A DNA stretch of 8,567 bases from Enterovirga sp. (GTDB lineage Bacteria > Pseudomonadota > Alphaproteobacteria > Rhizobiales > Beijerinckiaceae): positions 1 to 8,567 of the forward strand of contig JAQGJZ010000137.1 in NCBI GenBank assembly GCA_028290385.1, given 5' to 3'. Position 1 is the stretch's first letter. Every line of letters begins with the position of its first letter. Below are positions 1 through 5,912 of this stretch, piece by piece. The notes beneath the pieces are model-generated. The model ran no database searches. It worked only from the letters and a program-made list of their open reading frames with translations, and was not told the origin of the DNA. The position numbers and the translations under genes are program-made.

Positions 1-79
1 CCTCGTCGCTCCCAATCGAGAAGGTCAGCGTGCCGTCATCCTCCAGCCGCCGCCGCTGCCGCTCCAGCTTGCGCCGGCG
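1..79 (-). pseudogene. Open in-frame continuation of the CelD-like domain past the TAG stop
   Basis: Reading on in the same frame after the TAG at 80-82 gives 26 further sense codons to the window edge, beginning RRRKLERQRRRL and continuing into a TLTFSIGSD segment. A basic helix followed by a beta strand at this point is what CelD/BioF2-like GNAT proteins have in mid-domain (K-x-R-K-E-L-R-R-Q-like). This stretch is thus most simply the rest of the fused acetyltransferase, separated by one nonsense codon. The frame is not closed within the window, so its length and end are unknown. A separate downstream gene is less likely, because no start codon with a ribosome site is visible here. Confidence 0.6.
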
Positions 80-2017
80 CTACGGCTCCACCGTGAGGCG
101 GGCGAAATCGGCACCGGGCAGGCCGCGCTCCACCATGGGACGCTCGTGCTGATCCACGGTGATCCGCCGCAGCCCGGCCGACCCGCAGGCCTCCGCCAGT
201 GCCGCCGCGACGGGGCCGTTGCGGCGCAGGAACGGCAGCGCGAGCGCGGCGACGCGGGCCTGCCCCAACCCGGCAAGCATGGCGCGAAGCGTCTCGGCGG
301 GCCGCACCGGATCGAGCAGCGGGGTGGAGAGGGTGCCGTAGAACCCGGCCGCGCGGCGGAACGCAAACGGGTTGAACTGGCGGCCGCGCGGCCGCGTGAC
401 GGGGAGGATGCCGACGAGCTTGCGCCCGCCCGGCTCGTCCCGCCATGCGGCGATCACCCGGGCGCCGGCGCCCTCCGGAAGGTGCCGCAGCCCGGCCAGC
501 GTCATCGCCGGGCCGTAAAAGGGGTTCGGCTCGAGCGCACGTTCGGCGAGGTCCTGCCACTCGGCAAGGATGCGCTCCGCCTCCTCGCGGGACAGAAGCG
601 CGGTGGACAGGCCGGCCGCATCGGCGCTGGCGAGCGAGCCGGCCGGGGCGTCTGCCCGGGACATGATGAACATGGTGAGCCCCAGCCGGTTGCGTGCAGC
701 CATAAAGAGCATCGCCGCCCGCATCGCCATGGCGAGCGCGGTGGCGAGGGCCGCTCCGGCAAGGCCGAGGGCGGGCGTGAGGACAAGGGCGAGCACGAGG
801 TTCGCCAGGAAGCAGATCGCGTAGATCGCGGCGGTCGCCCGGCCGTGGTCGGCCATGGCGAGCGCACGGTCCGCGGGCCCGACGGCCGCGCCCGCGACGA
901 GGCCCACCCCGAGGATCGCGACGATCGGCGCGCCCTGGGCGAAGTTCGGCCCGAACAGCGCGAGCAGCGGCCCGGCCAGCAACGCCAGCACGGCCGCCAC
1001 CGCGAGCGTCGGCCAAAATGTCCAGCGCACCGTCTCGGCGGCGAGCGCGGACAGCCGGCCCGCATCGCCACGGGCGACGTGCTCGGCAAATCGGTGGGCG
1101 CTCGTGTTTGCGACCCCGTAGGACACGAACGACGCGATGGCGACGATCTTGGTGGCCGCGAAATACAGCGCGATCTCTTCGGGGCCGACGAAGAGCTGCA
1201 GCACCAGGATGTCGGTCGAGCCGAGAAGAAGCGTGAAGCCGGTGACCGCCAGCAGCGGCCAGGCCGCGTCGCGCCAGCGCTTGAAGTCGGTCCGGATCGG
1301 CCCGGCCGGGATGCGCGCACGCAGCCGCTTCTGCAGGACGACGCCCTGCGCGAGCGCCGTGAGGGCGGTCGCCGCGAGCGTGCCGGCCATCACGTTCACG
1401 GCCGAGGCCCGCCCGCCCGCGGCCCAGATGAGCCCGGCCGAGCCCAGGATGAGAAGCGGGCGGACCAGGTAATCGGCCGACAGCCCGAGATCGAGAAAGT
1501 CGTAGGCGCGGGCGATCCCGGTCTGGATGTCGGTGGCGACATACAGCGGCAGCACGGCAAGCGCGATCAGGGCCACGGGCAGATAGGCGAGACCCTCTCC
1601 GTCCGCGATGGCGAGCAGGAAGGCCATGGCCGCGCCGGCGCCCAGGATGCACGGAAGCAGCGCTAGGCCCCGCACGAACCTCAGAAAGCCTCGCAGTCCG
1701 GCCACGTCGCCGCGCGCGCGGTAATCCGGCACGAATTTCAGGGCCGCGACCGGCAGGCCGAGCGAGCCGATGCCGCCGAGCAGCAGCAGCCACACCCAGA
1801 CATAGGCATAGAGGCCGTATTCCCGCTCGCCCATCCAGCGGGCCAGAACGATCTGCGTGACGAAGCCGAGGCCGGCATTGACGATGCGGGCCAGGAACGC
1901 GCTCGCGGCGAACCGACGCGCCGTGCCGGCCTCACAGCGATCGAGCGCCAGGCGGGCGAGACGCCGCAGGCCCTGGGCGGCGCTCGGTCTGGCGATGCTG
2001 TCGGTCAGAAGGCCCAT
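80..2017 (-). CDS. Wzx/MVF-type polysaccharide flippase fused to a truncated CelD-like acetyltransferase domain
   Basis: Residues about 35-440 form a chain of hydrophobic helices typical of Wzx/RfbX-type flippases, inner-membrane proteins that flip lipid-linked polysaccharide units. The first helix region carries the family-like ARWMGEREYGLYAYVW segment (60-75), and charged loops such as KRWRDAAWP follow. Residues about 475-645 are soluble and resemble the N-terminal part of CelD/BioF2-like GNAT acetyltransferases (EWQDLAERALEPNPFYGPAM near 486-505). The start is ATG with AGGAAAG (2024-2030 on the complement) six bases upstream. The frame ends in TAG at 80-82, before the GNAT catalytic half would be expected, and the reading frame continues in family style beyond it (next entry). 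The acetyltransferase part is therefore probably broken, while the flippase part looks intact. ATG at codon 452, close to the domain boundary, could be an internal start. The flippase call is secure at family level; its substrate is unknown. Confidence 0.85.
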   Translation of the reverse strand: MGLLTDSIARPSAAQGLRRLARLALDRCEAGTARRFAASAFLARIVNAGLGFVTQIVLARWMGEREYGLYAYVWVWLLLLGGIGSLGLPVAALKFVPDYRARGDVAGLRGFLRFVRGLALLPCILGAGAAMAFLLAIADGEGLAYLPVALIALAVLPLYVATDIQTGIARAYDFLDLGLSADYLVRPLLILGSAGLIWAAGGRASAVNVMAGTLAATALTALAQGVVLQKRLRARIPAGPIRTDFKRWRDAAWPLLAVTGFTLLLGSTDILVLQLFVGPEEIALYFAATKIVAIASFVSYGVANTSAHRFAEHVARGDAGRLSALAAETVRWTFWPTLAVAAVLALLAGPLLALFGPNFAQGAPIVAILGVGLVAGAAVGPADRALAMADHGRATAAIYAICFLANLVLALVLTPALGLAGAALATALAMAMRAAMLFMAARNRLGLTMFIMSRADAPAGSLASADAAGLSTALLSREEAERILAEWQDLAERALEPNPFYGPAMTLAGLRHLPEGAGARVIAAWRDEPGGRKLVGILPVTRPRGRQFNPFAFRRAAGFYGTLSTPLLDPVRPAETLRAMLAGLGQARVAALALPFLRRNGPVAAALAEACGSAGLRRITVDQHERPMVERGLPGADFARLTVEP

Positions 2018-2047
2018 GGCGAGCTTTCCTACGCGCTCGGCCTAAAT

Positions 2048-2064
2048 GTTCCGTCGACAGGAAC
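2048..2064. promoter_or_regulatory. Inverted repeat upstream of the flippase gene
   Basis: GTTCC and GGAAC (2048-2052 and 2060-2064) are perfect inverted arms around a seven-base centre that contains GTCGAC. The dyad lies about 31-47 bases upstream of the flippase ATG, in the divergent gap 2018-2237. The position would suit an operator or a 5'-leader hairpin. No regulator is encoded nearby and no known motif is recognised. The rest of this gap shows only the ribosome site of each flanking gene and one weak promoter candidate. Confidence 0.25.
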
Positions 2065-2155
2065 CCAGGAAGCCACGTGCTCCGCGCACGGGACGGTTAA
2101 CGGCTCGTCGCCCGGCCATGCTTCCCTGGCATACCAGCTCCAAGCCCGGCGGGTC

Positions 2156-2183
2156 TTGCTGCAGCGCAGCATAAGCCTATCTT
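2156..2183 (+). promoter_or_regulatory. Candidate sigma-70-type promoter of the 70-residue protein
   Basis: TTGCTG (2156-2161) and TATCTT (2178-2183) are separated by 16 bases. Transcription would start near 2190, leaving a leader of roughly 48 bases to the ATG at 2238. The -10 keeps the T-A-T-x-x-T pattern and the -35 keeps only TTG, so this is a weak match in a GC-rich background. Confidence 0.3.
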
Positions 2184-2237
2184 TCTGAGGTCTAACGGGA
2201 AACGCCCATCGGCAACCCCAGCGAGAGGTCAAGTCCG

Positions 2238-2450
2238 ATGGCTACAACAACGATGAATTCCTCTGTTCTCGATTCCGCCGCTCACAGCGGCCGGAGCTTC
2301 GAGACTGTCCGCTCCTTCTTCTCGATCGCCGGTGCGGCGATCCGCTGCGCTGCAGCAGTCGAGAGCGGCTACCGCCCCAACGCAGGCGATCTGAAGACGC
2401 TCGGCATCAACGAGTCGCTCGCCCGCACCGATTACCGCCTGGGGCGCTGA
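2238..2450 (+). CDS. Small hypothetical protein, 70 aa, DUF1127-like C-terminus
   Basis: The start is ATG with GAGAGG (2223-2228) nine bases upstream. Residues 1-20 are Ser/Thr-rich and probably disordered. Residues 21-42 (FETVRSFFSIAGAAIRCAAA) form one amphipathic or weakly hydrophobic helix. Residues 47-57 (PNAGDLKTLGI) recall the D-L-x-x-L-G-I/L end of the DUF1127 small proteins that are abundant in alphaproteobacteria, although the Arg-rich DUF1127 core is missing. No signal peptide and no cysteine pair are seen. It is a single gene, divergent from the flippase and convergent with nth six bases away. I recall similar short proteins in Methylobacterium-like genomes but cannot assign a function. 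Confidence 0.7.
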   Translation: MATTTMNSSVLDSAAHSGRSFETVRSFFSIAGAAIRCAAAVESGYRPNAGDLKTLGINESLARTDYRLGR

Positions 2451-2456
2451 GCGCCC
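2442..2456. terminator. Stop-codon-loop hairpin between the small gene and nth
   Basis: GGGCGC (2442-2447) pairs perfectly with GCGCCC (2451-2456), and the three-base loop is exactly the TGA stop codon of the 70-residue gene. The nth stop codon follows immediately on the other strand. Neither side has a T tract, so it is not a canonical intrinsic terminator, but its place between convergent genes suggests a role in 3'-end formation or protection. Confidence 0.4.
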
Positions 2457-3191
2457 TCAGAGCGTGGTCTTTGCCGGATAGCGGCAAAGATCGTTGATCG
2501 GGCATCGGGGGCAGTCGGGCGTGCGGGCCTTGCACGTGTAGCGCCCGTGCAGGATCAGCCAGTGATGGGCATGGGCGAGGAAGCGGTGCGGAATCCGCTT
2601 CTCCAGCCCGACCTGCACGGCGTCCGGATTGGCCGCGATCACGATCGGAATGCGGTGGGACACGCGAAACACATGCGTGTCGACCGCAATGGTCGGGACG
2701 CCGAACGCGATGTTCATGACCACGGAGGCGGTCTTGCGGCCGACCCCCGGCAGGCTCTCCAGGATCGCGCTCGCGGGCGGCACCACGCCGCCATGCTCCT
2801 CCAGCAGAATGCGCGAGAGGGCGACGACGTTCTTGGCCTTGGTGCGAAACAGGCCGATCGTGCGGATGTATTCCGCGACCCGCTCCTCCCCGAGCGCGAC
2901 CATCTGCGCCGGGGTACTGGCCACCTTGAAGAGCTTGGCGGTGGCGAGGTTCACGCCCTTGTCGGTGGCTTGAGCCGAGAGAACCACGGCGACCAGCAGC
3001 GTATACGGGTCGGTGTGCTCCAATTCGCCGCGGGGATGCGGGTTCGCGGCCTCGAACCGCGTCAGGATCTCGACCAGCGTGGCGTCGTCGATCGGCTTCG
3101 GCGCCTTGATGGGGCGGGCCGCGGCCGTTCGCGCGCCAGCGGCGTTGCGACCCGGGAGCTTGGGGGGCGTGGACGGCTTCCGGTCGGCCAT
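2457..3191 (-). CDS. nth: Endonuclease III (DNA glycosylase / AP lyase)
   Basis: Cytoplasmic base-excision-repair enzyme that removes oxidised pyrimidines and cleaves the strand at the abasic site. The 244 residues align throughout with E. coli Nth (211 aa). Residues 50-80 hold ANPHPRGELEH and LLVAVVLSAQATDKGVN. The helix-hairpin-helix LPGVGRKTA (147-155) carries the catalytic lysine K153, and VDTH carries the catalytic aspartate D171. The [4Fe-4S] loop is C220-x6-C227-x2-C230-x5-C236. The 30-odd extra N-terminal residues are basic and Pro/Ala-rich, as is common in alphaproteobacterial homologues. The ATG at 3191 has no Shine-Dalgarno sequence, but a promoter-like -10 lies six bases upstream, so the mRNA may be leaderless. 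The gene is divergent from the DUF2244 gene. Confidence 0.97.
   Translation of the reverse strand: MADRKPSTPPKLPGRNAAGARTAAARPIKAPKPIDDATLVEILTRFEAANPHPRGELEHTDPYTLLVAVVLSAQATDKGVNLATAKLFKVASTPAQMVALGEERVAEYIRTIGLFRTKAKNVVALSRILLEEHGGVVPPASAILESLPGVGRKTASVVMNIAFGVPTIAVDTHVFRVSHRIPIVIAANPDAVQVGLEKRIPHRFLAHAHHWLILHGRYTCKARTPDCPRCPINDLCRYPAKTTL
2468..2490. terminator. Second hairpin, inside the end of nth
   Basis: TCTTTGCCG (2468-2476) and CGGCAAAGA (2482-2490) form a perfect nine-base stem around a five-base loop. It lies in the last codons of nth and spans the codon of the last iron-sulphur cysteine (Cys236). For the plus-strand gene it is a second hairpin 18 bases after the stop codon, again without a T tract. 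It may help stop convergent transcription, or may simply be a coincidence of the coding sequence. Confidence 0.3.
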
Positions 3192-3205
3192 GGGCGCGTT
3201 ATATT
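3177..3205 (+). promoter_or_regulatory. Candidate promoter of the DUF2244 gene, overlapping the nth promoter
   Basis: TATATT (3200-3205) lies six bases before the ATG at 3212. CTTCCG (3177-3182) stands 17 bases upstream of it, inside the first codons of nth. The -10 matches five of six consensus positions, while the -35 matches only its CTT. It shares bases 3200-3203 with the -10 read on the other strand. No Shine-Dalgarno sequence fits in the 20-base gap, which supports a leaderless message. Confidence 0.4.
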
Positions 3206-3226
3206 GCGCGAATGGAGACCGGCAAG
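3198..3226 (-). promoter_or_regulatory. Candidate nth promoter, predicted leaderless start
   Basis: On the minus strand CTTGCC (3226-3221) is followed after exactly 17 bases by TATAAC (3203-3198). CTTGCC matches five of six positions of the alphaproteobacterial CTTGAC -35, and TATAAC matches five of six of TATAAT. Only six bases separate the -10 from the ATG at 3191, so transcription would begin at or beside the start codon. The -35 lies inside codons 4-5 of the divergent DUF2244 gene. Confidence 0.5.
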
Positions 3227-3715
3227 CCCGGACCGGGCGACGCGCCTTCGAAACCCGTCTTCGCGGCCGTCATCCGGCCGCACCGCTCGCTCGGGCCCAA
3301 CGGATTTCGGATCCTGATGGTGCTCTGCGCGGCGATCGTGGCCGTCATGGCCCTGCGCTTCATCGCCCTCGGGTTCTGGCCGGTGAGCGGTTTTCTCGGG
3401 CTCGACCTGCTCGGCCTCTACATCGCGTTCCGGGTGAATTACCGGCGCGGCCGCTCCTTCGAAGAGGTCGTGCTGACGCCGATCGAGCTGATGTTTCGGC
3501 GGGTCACGCATCGCGGCCAGGCCAGCGAATGGCGCCTCAATCCGCTCTGGACGCGGCTGGACCGCGAGGCGGACGCGGAGTTCGGGCTTCAGCGCCTCGC
3601 GCTCGTGTCGCGCGGCGAGCGCATCACCATCGGGCGCGAGCTCTCGCCGCCGGAGCGCGAGCATTTCGCGGACGAGTTCGGGCAGGCGCTCGCAAAAGTG
3701 AAGCGCGGGTACTGA
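3212..3715 (+). CDS. DUF2244 domain-containing integral membrane protein
   Basis: The 167 residues have the usual size and layout of the DUF2244 (COG5488-like) family. A short N-terminus leads into FAAVIRPHRSLGPNGF (17-32), then two membrane helices at about 33-53 and 55-74. Next comes VNYRRGRSFEEVVLTP (near 75-91) and a basic, Trp-containing tail (EWRLNPLW), ending in a segment with SRGERITIGRELSPPERE. The biochemical role of this family is not known; it is an inner-membrane protein of alphaproteobacteria. The gene is divergent from nth, and I recall the two being near neighbours in related genomes, which suggests linkage through a shared promoter region rather than a common pathway. The 3' end forms one arm of a hairpin shared with the convergent gene. 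Confidence 0.88.
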   Translation: METGKPGPGDAPSKPVFAAVIRPHRSLGPNGFRILMVLCAAIVAVMALRFIALGFWPVSGFLGLDLLGLYIAFRVNYRRGRSFEEVVLTPIELMFRRVTHRGQASEWRLNPLWTRLDREADAEFGLQRLALVSRGERITIGRELSPPEREHFADEFGQALAKVKRGY

Positions 3716-3726
3716 GACCCGCGCTT
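3701..3726. terminator. Perfect 10-bp hairpin between convergent genes; T tract on the minus side
   Basis: AAGCGCGGGT (3701-3710) and ACCCGCGCTT (3717-3726) are perfectly complementary around a six-base loop that includes the TGA of the DUF2244 gene. Read on the minus strand, the stem is followed by CACTTTTGC, giving a short T run suited to ending transcription of the 3752-4441 gene. On the plus strand no T run follows. It is best read as the terminator of the minus-strand gene, perhaps acting less strongly in the other direction. A smaller dyad, GTTCGTCACGAAC (3737-3749), lies beside it. Confidence 0.6.
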
Positions 3727-3751
3727 ATCCGACCATGTTCGTCACGAACGC

Positions 3752-4441
3752 TCAGGAATTGGCGTTCTGGTCCAGGCTGGCGCGCAGCTTCCGGGCGTCC
3801 TCGGCGCTGCGGGCATATTGCTCCCAGGCCGACTTCACCCAGAGGAAATCGGCGAACAGCGTCACGGCGACCTTTTCGAGCTCGTCCAGGGCGCGCCCGT
3901 TCAGCATGAACAGCCGGTGCATCTTGGCCGGGTCCTCGTCGAGCTTGCGCGCGTCGAGTGCCTCGCGGAGGGCCTGCGCCGTCTCCTGCACGACCGGCAC
4001 CACGCGGGAGAACTTCTCGTAAGCGGCGTCGCGCTCCTTCTCCGCCGTATGGAGCTGGATGCGGTGCTGCTCGAGCAGGCGGGCCATGGTGGCCGACTGG
4101 CGGCTGCGGCGCTCGAGGTCCTCGCCGACGGCCATGAACGTGTCCCACACGCTCTCGCCGGGGTGAGGCTCGGCCTCCGTGCCGGTGATCACCCGCACGT
4201 CCTCGAGATAGTCGATCTCGTGGTCGATGATCTCGGGCTCCGAGGAGGAAGCCGCGATCTCGTCCTCGCTCTCGGGAGCCGGATCCTCGGTCCGCTTCGA
4301 CCGCAGAAGCGGGCGCAGCGCATCCAGAACCGAGCTTTCGATCTCGGCGCGCGGATTCTCGTTCGTGGCCTCGGGCAGCGATGCCTGAGCGGAAGCTTCC
4401 GCCTCCGGCGGGATCGAGCTTCCGTGGAGCTCGGCGTTCAT
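3752..4441 (-). CDS. Hypothetical acidic helical protein, 229 aa, possible coiled coil
   Basis: I do not recognise this protein. Residues 1-95 are acidic and Ser/Glu/Pro-rich, probably disordered, with one short helix ESSVLDALRPLLRSKR (35-50). Residues 98-165 are continuous helix with heptad-like spacing (DLERRSRQSATMARLLEQHR then EKERDAAYEKF). Residues 166-225 form a more compact helical end with the aromatic motif TLFADFLWVKSAWEQYA (194-210). There is no signal peptide, membrane segment or cysteine. I place the start at ATG 4441, because AGGGG (4448-4452) stands six bases upstream, rather than at an in-frame GTG at 4474 that has no ribosome site. It is a single gene, convergent with the DUF2244 gene and downstream of the acyl-CoA dehydrogenase gene on the same strand after a 158-base gap. 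A cytoplasmic scaffold or partner role is only a guess. Confidence 0.8.
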   Translation of the reverse strand: MNAELHGSSIPPEAEASAQASLPEATNENPRAEIESSVLDALRPLLRSKRTEDPAPESEDEIAASSSEPEIIDHEIDYLEDVRVITGTEAEPHPGESVWDTFMAVGEDLERRSRQSATMARLLEQHRIQLHTAEKERDAAYEKFSRVVPVVQETAQALREALDARKLDEDPAKMHRLFMLNGRALDELEKVAVTLFADFLWVKSAWEQYARSAEDARKLRASLDQNANS

Positions 4442-4450
4442 GGTTGACCC

Positions 4451-4481
4451 CTGACAGTTACCGTTGTCGGACACTTGTCAG
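4451..4481. promoter_or_regulatory. Inverted repeat with TGTC/GACA units in the leader of the hypothetical gene
   Basis: CTGACA (4451-4456) and TGTCAG (4476-4481) are inverted arms, and a small TGTCGGACA dyad (near 4465-4473) lies between them. The repeat begins just upstream of the preferred ATG and overlaps its Shine-Dalgarno sequence at 4451-4452. It could be an operator or a leader structure. The remaining gap up to 4599 is noticeably richer in A/T than its surroundings, but I find no convincing promoter or terminator in it. Confidence 0.2.
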
Positions 4482-4599
4482 ACTAGCCGCAAACTTCAAC
4501 CAATGACGCAAGTTAGGGTAAAAGAGCCTGGTAGATTTTATTGGTGAATCGCTGCCGCGGGCGCTTCATTTGGCCCGGATTTTCACAGCTTCCGTTAAC

Positions 4600-5796
4600 T
4601 CATCGGGGCGCCATCCTCTTGGCGACCTCCTCCAGCATCACCTCCGTCGCGCCGCCGCCGATCGACTGCACGCGGGCGTCGCGGGCCATGCGCTCGATCG
4701 CAGTCTCCCGCATGAAGCCGAGCCCGCCATGGAACTGGAGGCAGGCGTACATCACTTCGTTGACGAGCTCGCCGCAGTAAGCCTTGACCATCGAGACTTC
4801 GCGCGTCGCGTCCGAACCTTGGGCGTCCAGCCAGGCTGCATGGTAGACGAGCTGCCGCCCGGCCTCGACCTTGGCCTGCAGCATGGCGAGCTTTTGCCGG
4901 ATGGCCTGCTTGTCCCAAAGCACGCCGCCGAAAACTTTGCGGCTCGTCACCCACTCGAGCGTCAGATCGATCGCGGCCTGGGCCTCGCCCATGGCCATGG
5001 CGCCGATCACGGTGCGCTCGTTCTGGAAGTTGCGCATGATGGCGTAGAAGCCCTGGCCCTCGGCGCCGAGCAGGCTCGAGGCCGGCACCCGGCAATCCTC
5101 GAAGAACAGCTCCGCCGTGTCCGACGAGCGCCAGCCATGCTTGTCCAGCGCGCGGCCGACCCGCAGCCCGGGCGTGCCCTTCTCGACCAGGAACATGGAG
5201 ACGCGGCGCGAGGGGCGCTCGTCCTCGCCGCCCGTCTTGGCCGCGACGCAATACAGCTCCGCGTGCACGCCGTTGGTGATGTAGATCTTCGAGCCGTCGA
5301 TCACGTAGTCGTCGCCGTCGCGGCGCGCCCGGGTGCGGATGCCCTTCACGTCCGACCCGGCCCCCGGCTCGGTGATGGCGACCGCGCAGATCTTTCGGCC
5401 GGCGACGATGTCGGCCATGTGCGCGGCGCGCTGCTCCGGCGAGCCGGCATTCGCGACATGGACCGAGGCCATGTCGGTGTGAACCAGGACGGTAATGGCG
5501 AAACCCGAGAAGGTGGAGCGGCCGAGCTCCTCCGCAAGCACCACGGTCGCCAGCGTATCGAGCTCCGAACCGCCGAACTCCGCAGAATAGCGGATGCCGA
5601 GGAAGCCGAGCTCGCCCATGCGCCGGAGCACGGCCCGCGGCACGAAGCCCTGCTCCTCCCAGGCGAGGCCGTTCGGCTTCACCTCTTCGTCCACGAAGCG
5701 GCGCACCTGCTCGCGCAGCATCGCGTGCTCTTCGCCGAAGTACGGCGAGGTCTGGGAGGGCGTCCCGATCGCGGGAAAACGGGCGTGCGTGGTCAT
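4600..5796 (-). CDS. Acyl-CoA dehydrogenase, long-chain/isovaleryl-type active site
   Basis: FAD-dependent cytoplasmic enzyme that makes the 2,3-double bond in an acyl-CoA and passes electrons to ETF. At 398 residues it has normal length, with all three family domains. N-terminal helices include LREQVRRFVDEEVKPNG (27-43). The FAD/substrate motif is CAVAITEPGAGSD (137-149), with YITNG at 172-176. The C-terminal motif is QFHGGLGFMRE (354-364). The site of the usual MCAD catalytic Glu (Y-E-G-T) reads IGGGAT, with Gly381 there. E260 in FQNERTV aligns instead with the catalytic Glu of long-chain and isovaleryl-CoA dehydrogenases. The start is ATG 5796 with GGAGG (5804-5808) seven bases upstream. 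The substrate cannot be told from sequence; long or branched acyl-CoA is plausible. It is a single gene, divergent from ppx. Confidence 0.95.
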   Translation of the reverse strand: MTTHARFPAIGTPSQTSPYFGEEHAMLREQVRRFVDEEVKPNGLAWEEQGFVPRAVLRRMGELGFLGIRYSAEFGGSELDTLATVVLAEELGRSTFSGFAITVLVHTDMASVHVANAGSPEQRAAHMADIVAGRKICAVAITEPGAGSDVKGIRTRARRDGDDYVIDGSKIYITNGVHAELYCVAAKTGGEDERPSRRVSMFLVEKGTPGLRVGRALDKHGWRSSDTAELFFEDCRVPASSLLGAEGQGFYAIMRNFQNERTVIGAMAMGEAQAAIDLTLEWVTSRKVFGGVLWDKQAIRQKLAMLQAKVEAGRQLVYHAAWLDAQGSDATREVSMVKAYCGELVNEVMYACLQFHGGLGFMRETAIERMARDARVQSIGGGATEVMLEEVAKRMAPR

Positions 5797-5850
5797 GGCG
5801 GAGCCTCCGTCCCGGCCTCATAGCCCGTGCATGGGCCTCCGCAAGGGCGC

Positions 5851-5867
5851 GGGTGTCGATCACACCC
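5851..5867. promoter_or_regulatory. Operator-like dyad between acyl-CoA dehydrogenase and ppx genes
   Basis: GGGTGT (5851-5856) and ACACCC (5862-5867) are perfect inverted arms around CGATC. The dyad lies about 55 bases upstream of the dehydrogenase ATG and 16 bases upstream of the candidate ppx -35. Its size suits a TetR- or GntR-type dimer site, but no regulator gene is in the window and no specific known motif is recognised. Confidence 0.3.
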
Positions 5868-5882
5868 CCTGGGAGTTTCAGC

Positions 5883-5912
5883 TTGGCACGATCACAATAC
5901 CATTGTTACATT
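5883..5912 (+). promoter_or_regulatory. Candidate promoter of the ppx-rlmE operon
   Basis: TTGGCA (5883-5888) matches five of six -35 positions. After 18 bases comes TACATT (5907-5912), a four-of-six -10 preceded by TG in extended-10 position. It lies in a locally A/T-rich stretch (5890-5925). Transcription would start near 5919, about 46 bases before the GTG start codon at 5965. Confidence 0.45.

Noticed and set aside
80..82. TAG read as pyrrolysine or another programmed recoding
   Set aside because: Nothing in the window points to amber recoding (TAG also ends rlmE and the exporter), so a nonsense mutation or error is simpler.
36..1793. 585-residue open frame antisense to the flippase frame register, Arg/Ala-rich
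   Set aside because: Composition (Arg, Ala, Gly, Pro) is that of a GC-rich off-frame shadow, and it overlaps the well-supported flippase on the same strand.
2029..2232. 67-residue minus-strand frame in the divergent gap upstream of the flippase
   Set aside because: No ribosome site; it covers the leader and regulatory sequence of the flippase and the ribosome site of the 70-residue gene; no family resemblance.
4442..4474. GTG start at 4474 for the hypothetical acidic protein
   Set aside because: No ribosome site upstream, whereas ATG 4441 has AGGGG at six bases.
4570..5823. 417-residue plus-strand open frame opposite the acyl-CoA dehydrogenase
   Set aside because: It is fully antisense to a clear family member and has no recognisable motif; long antisense frames are expected at this GC content.
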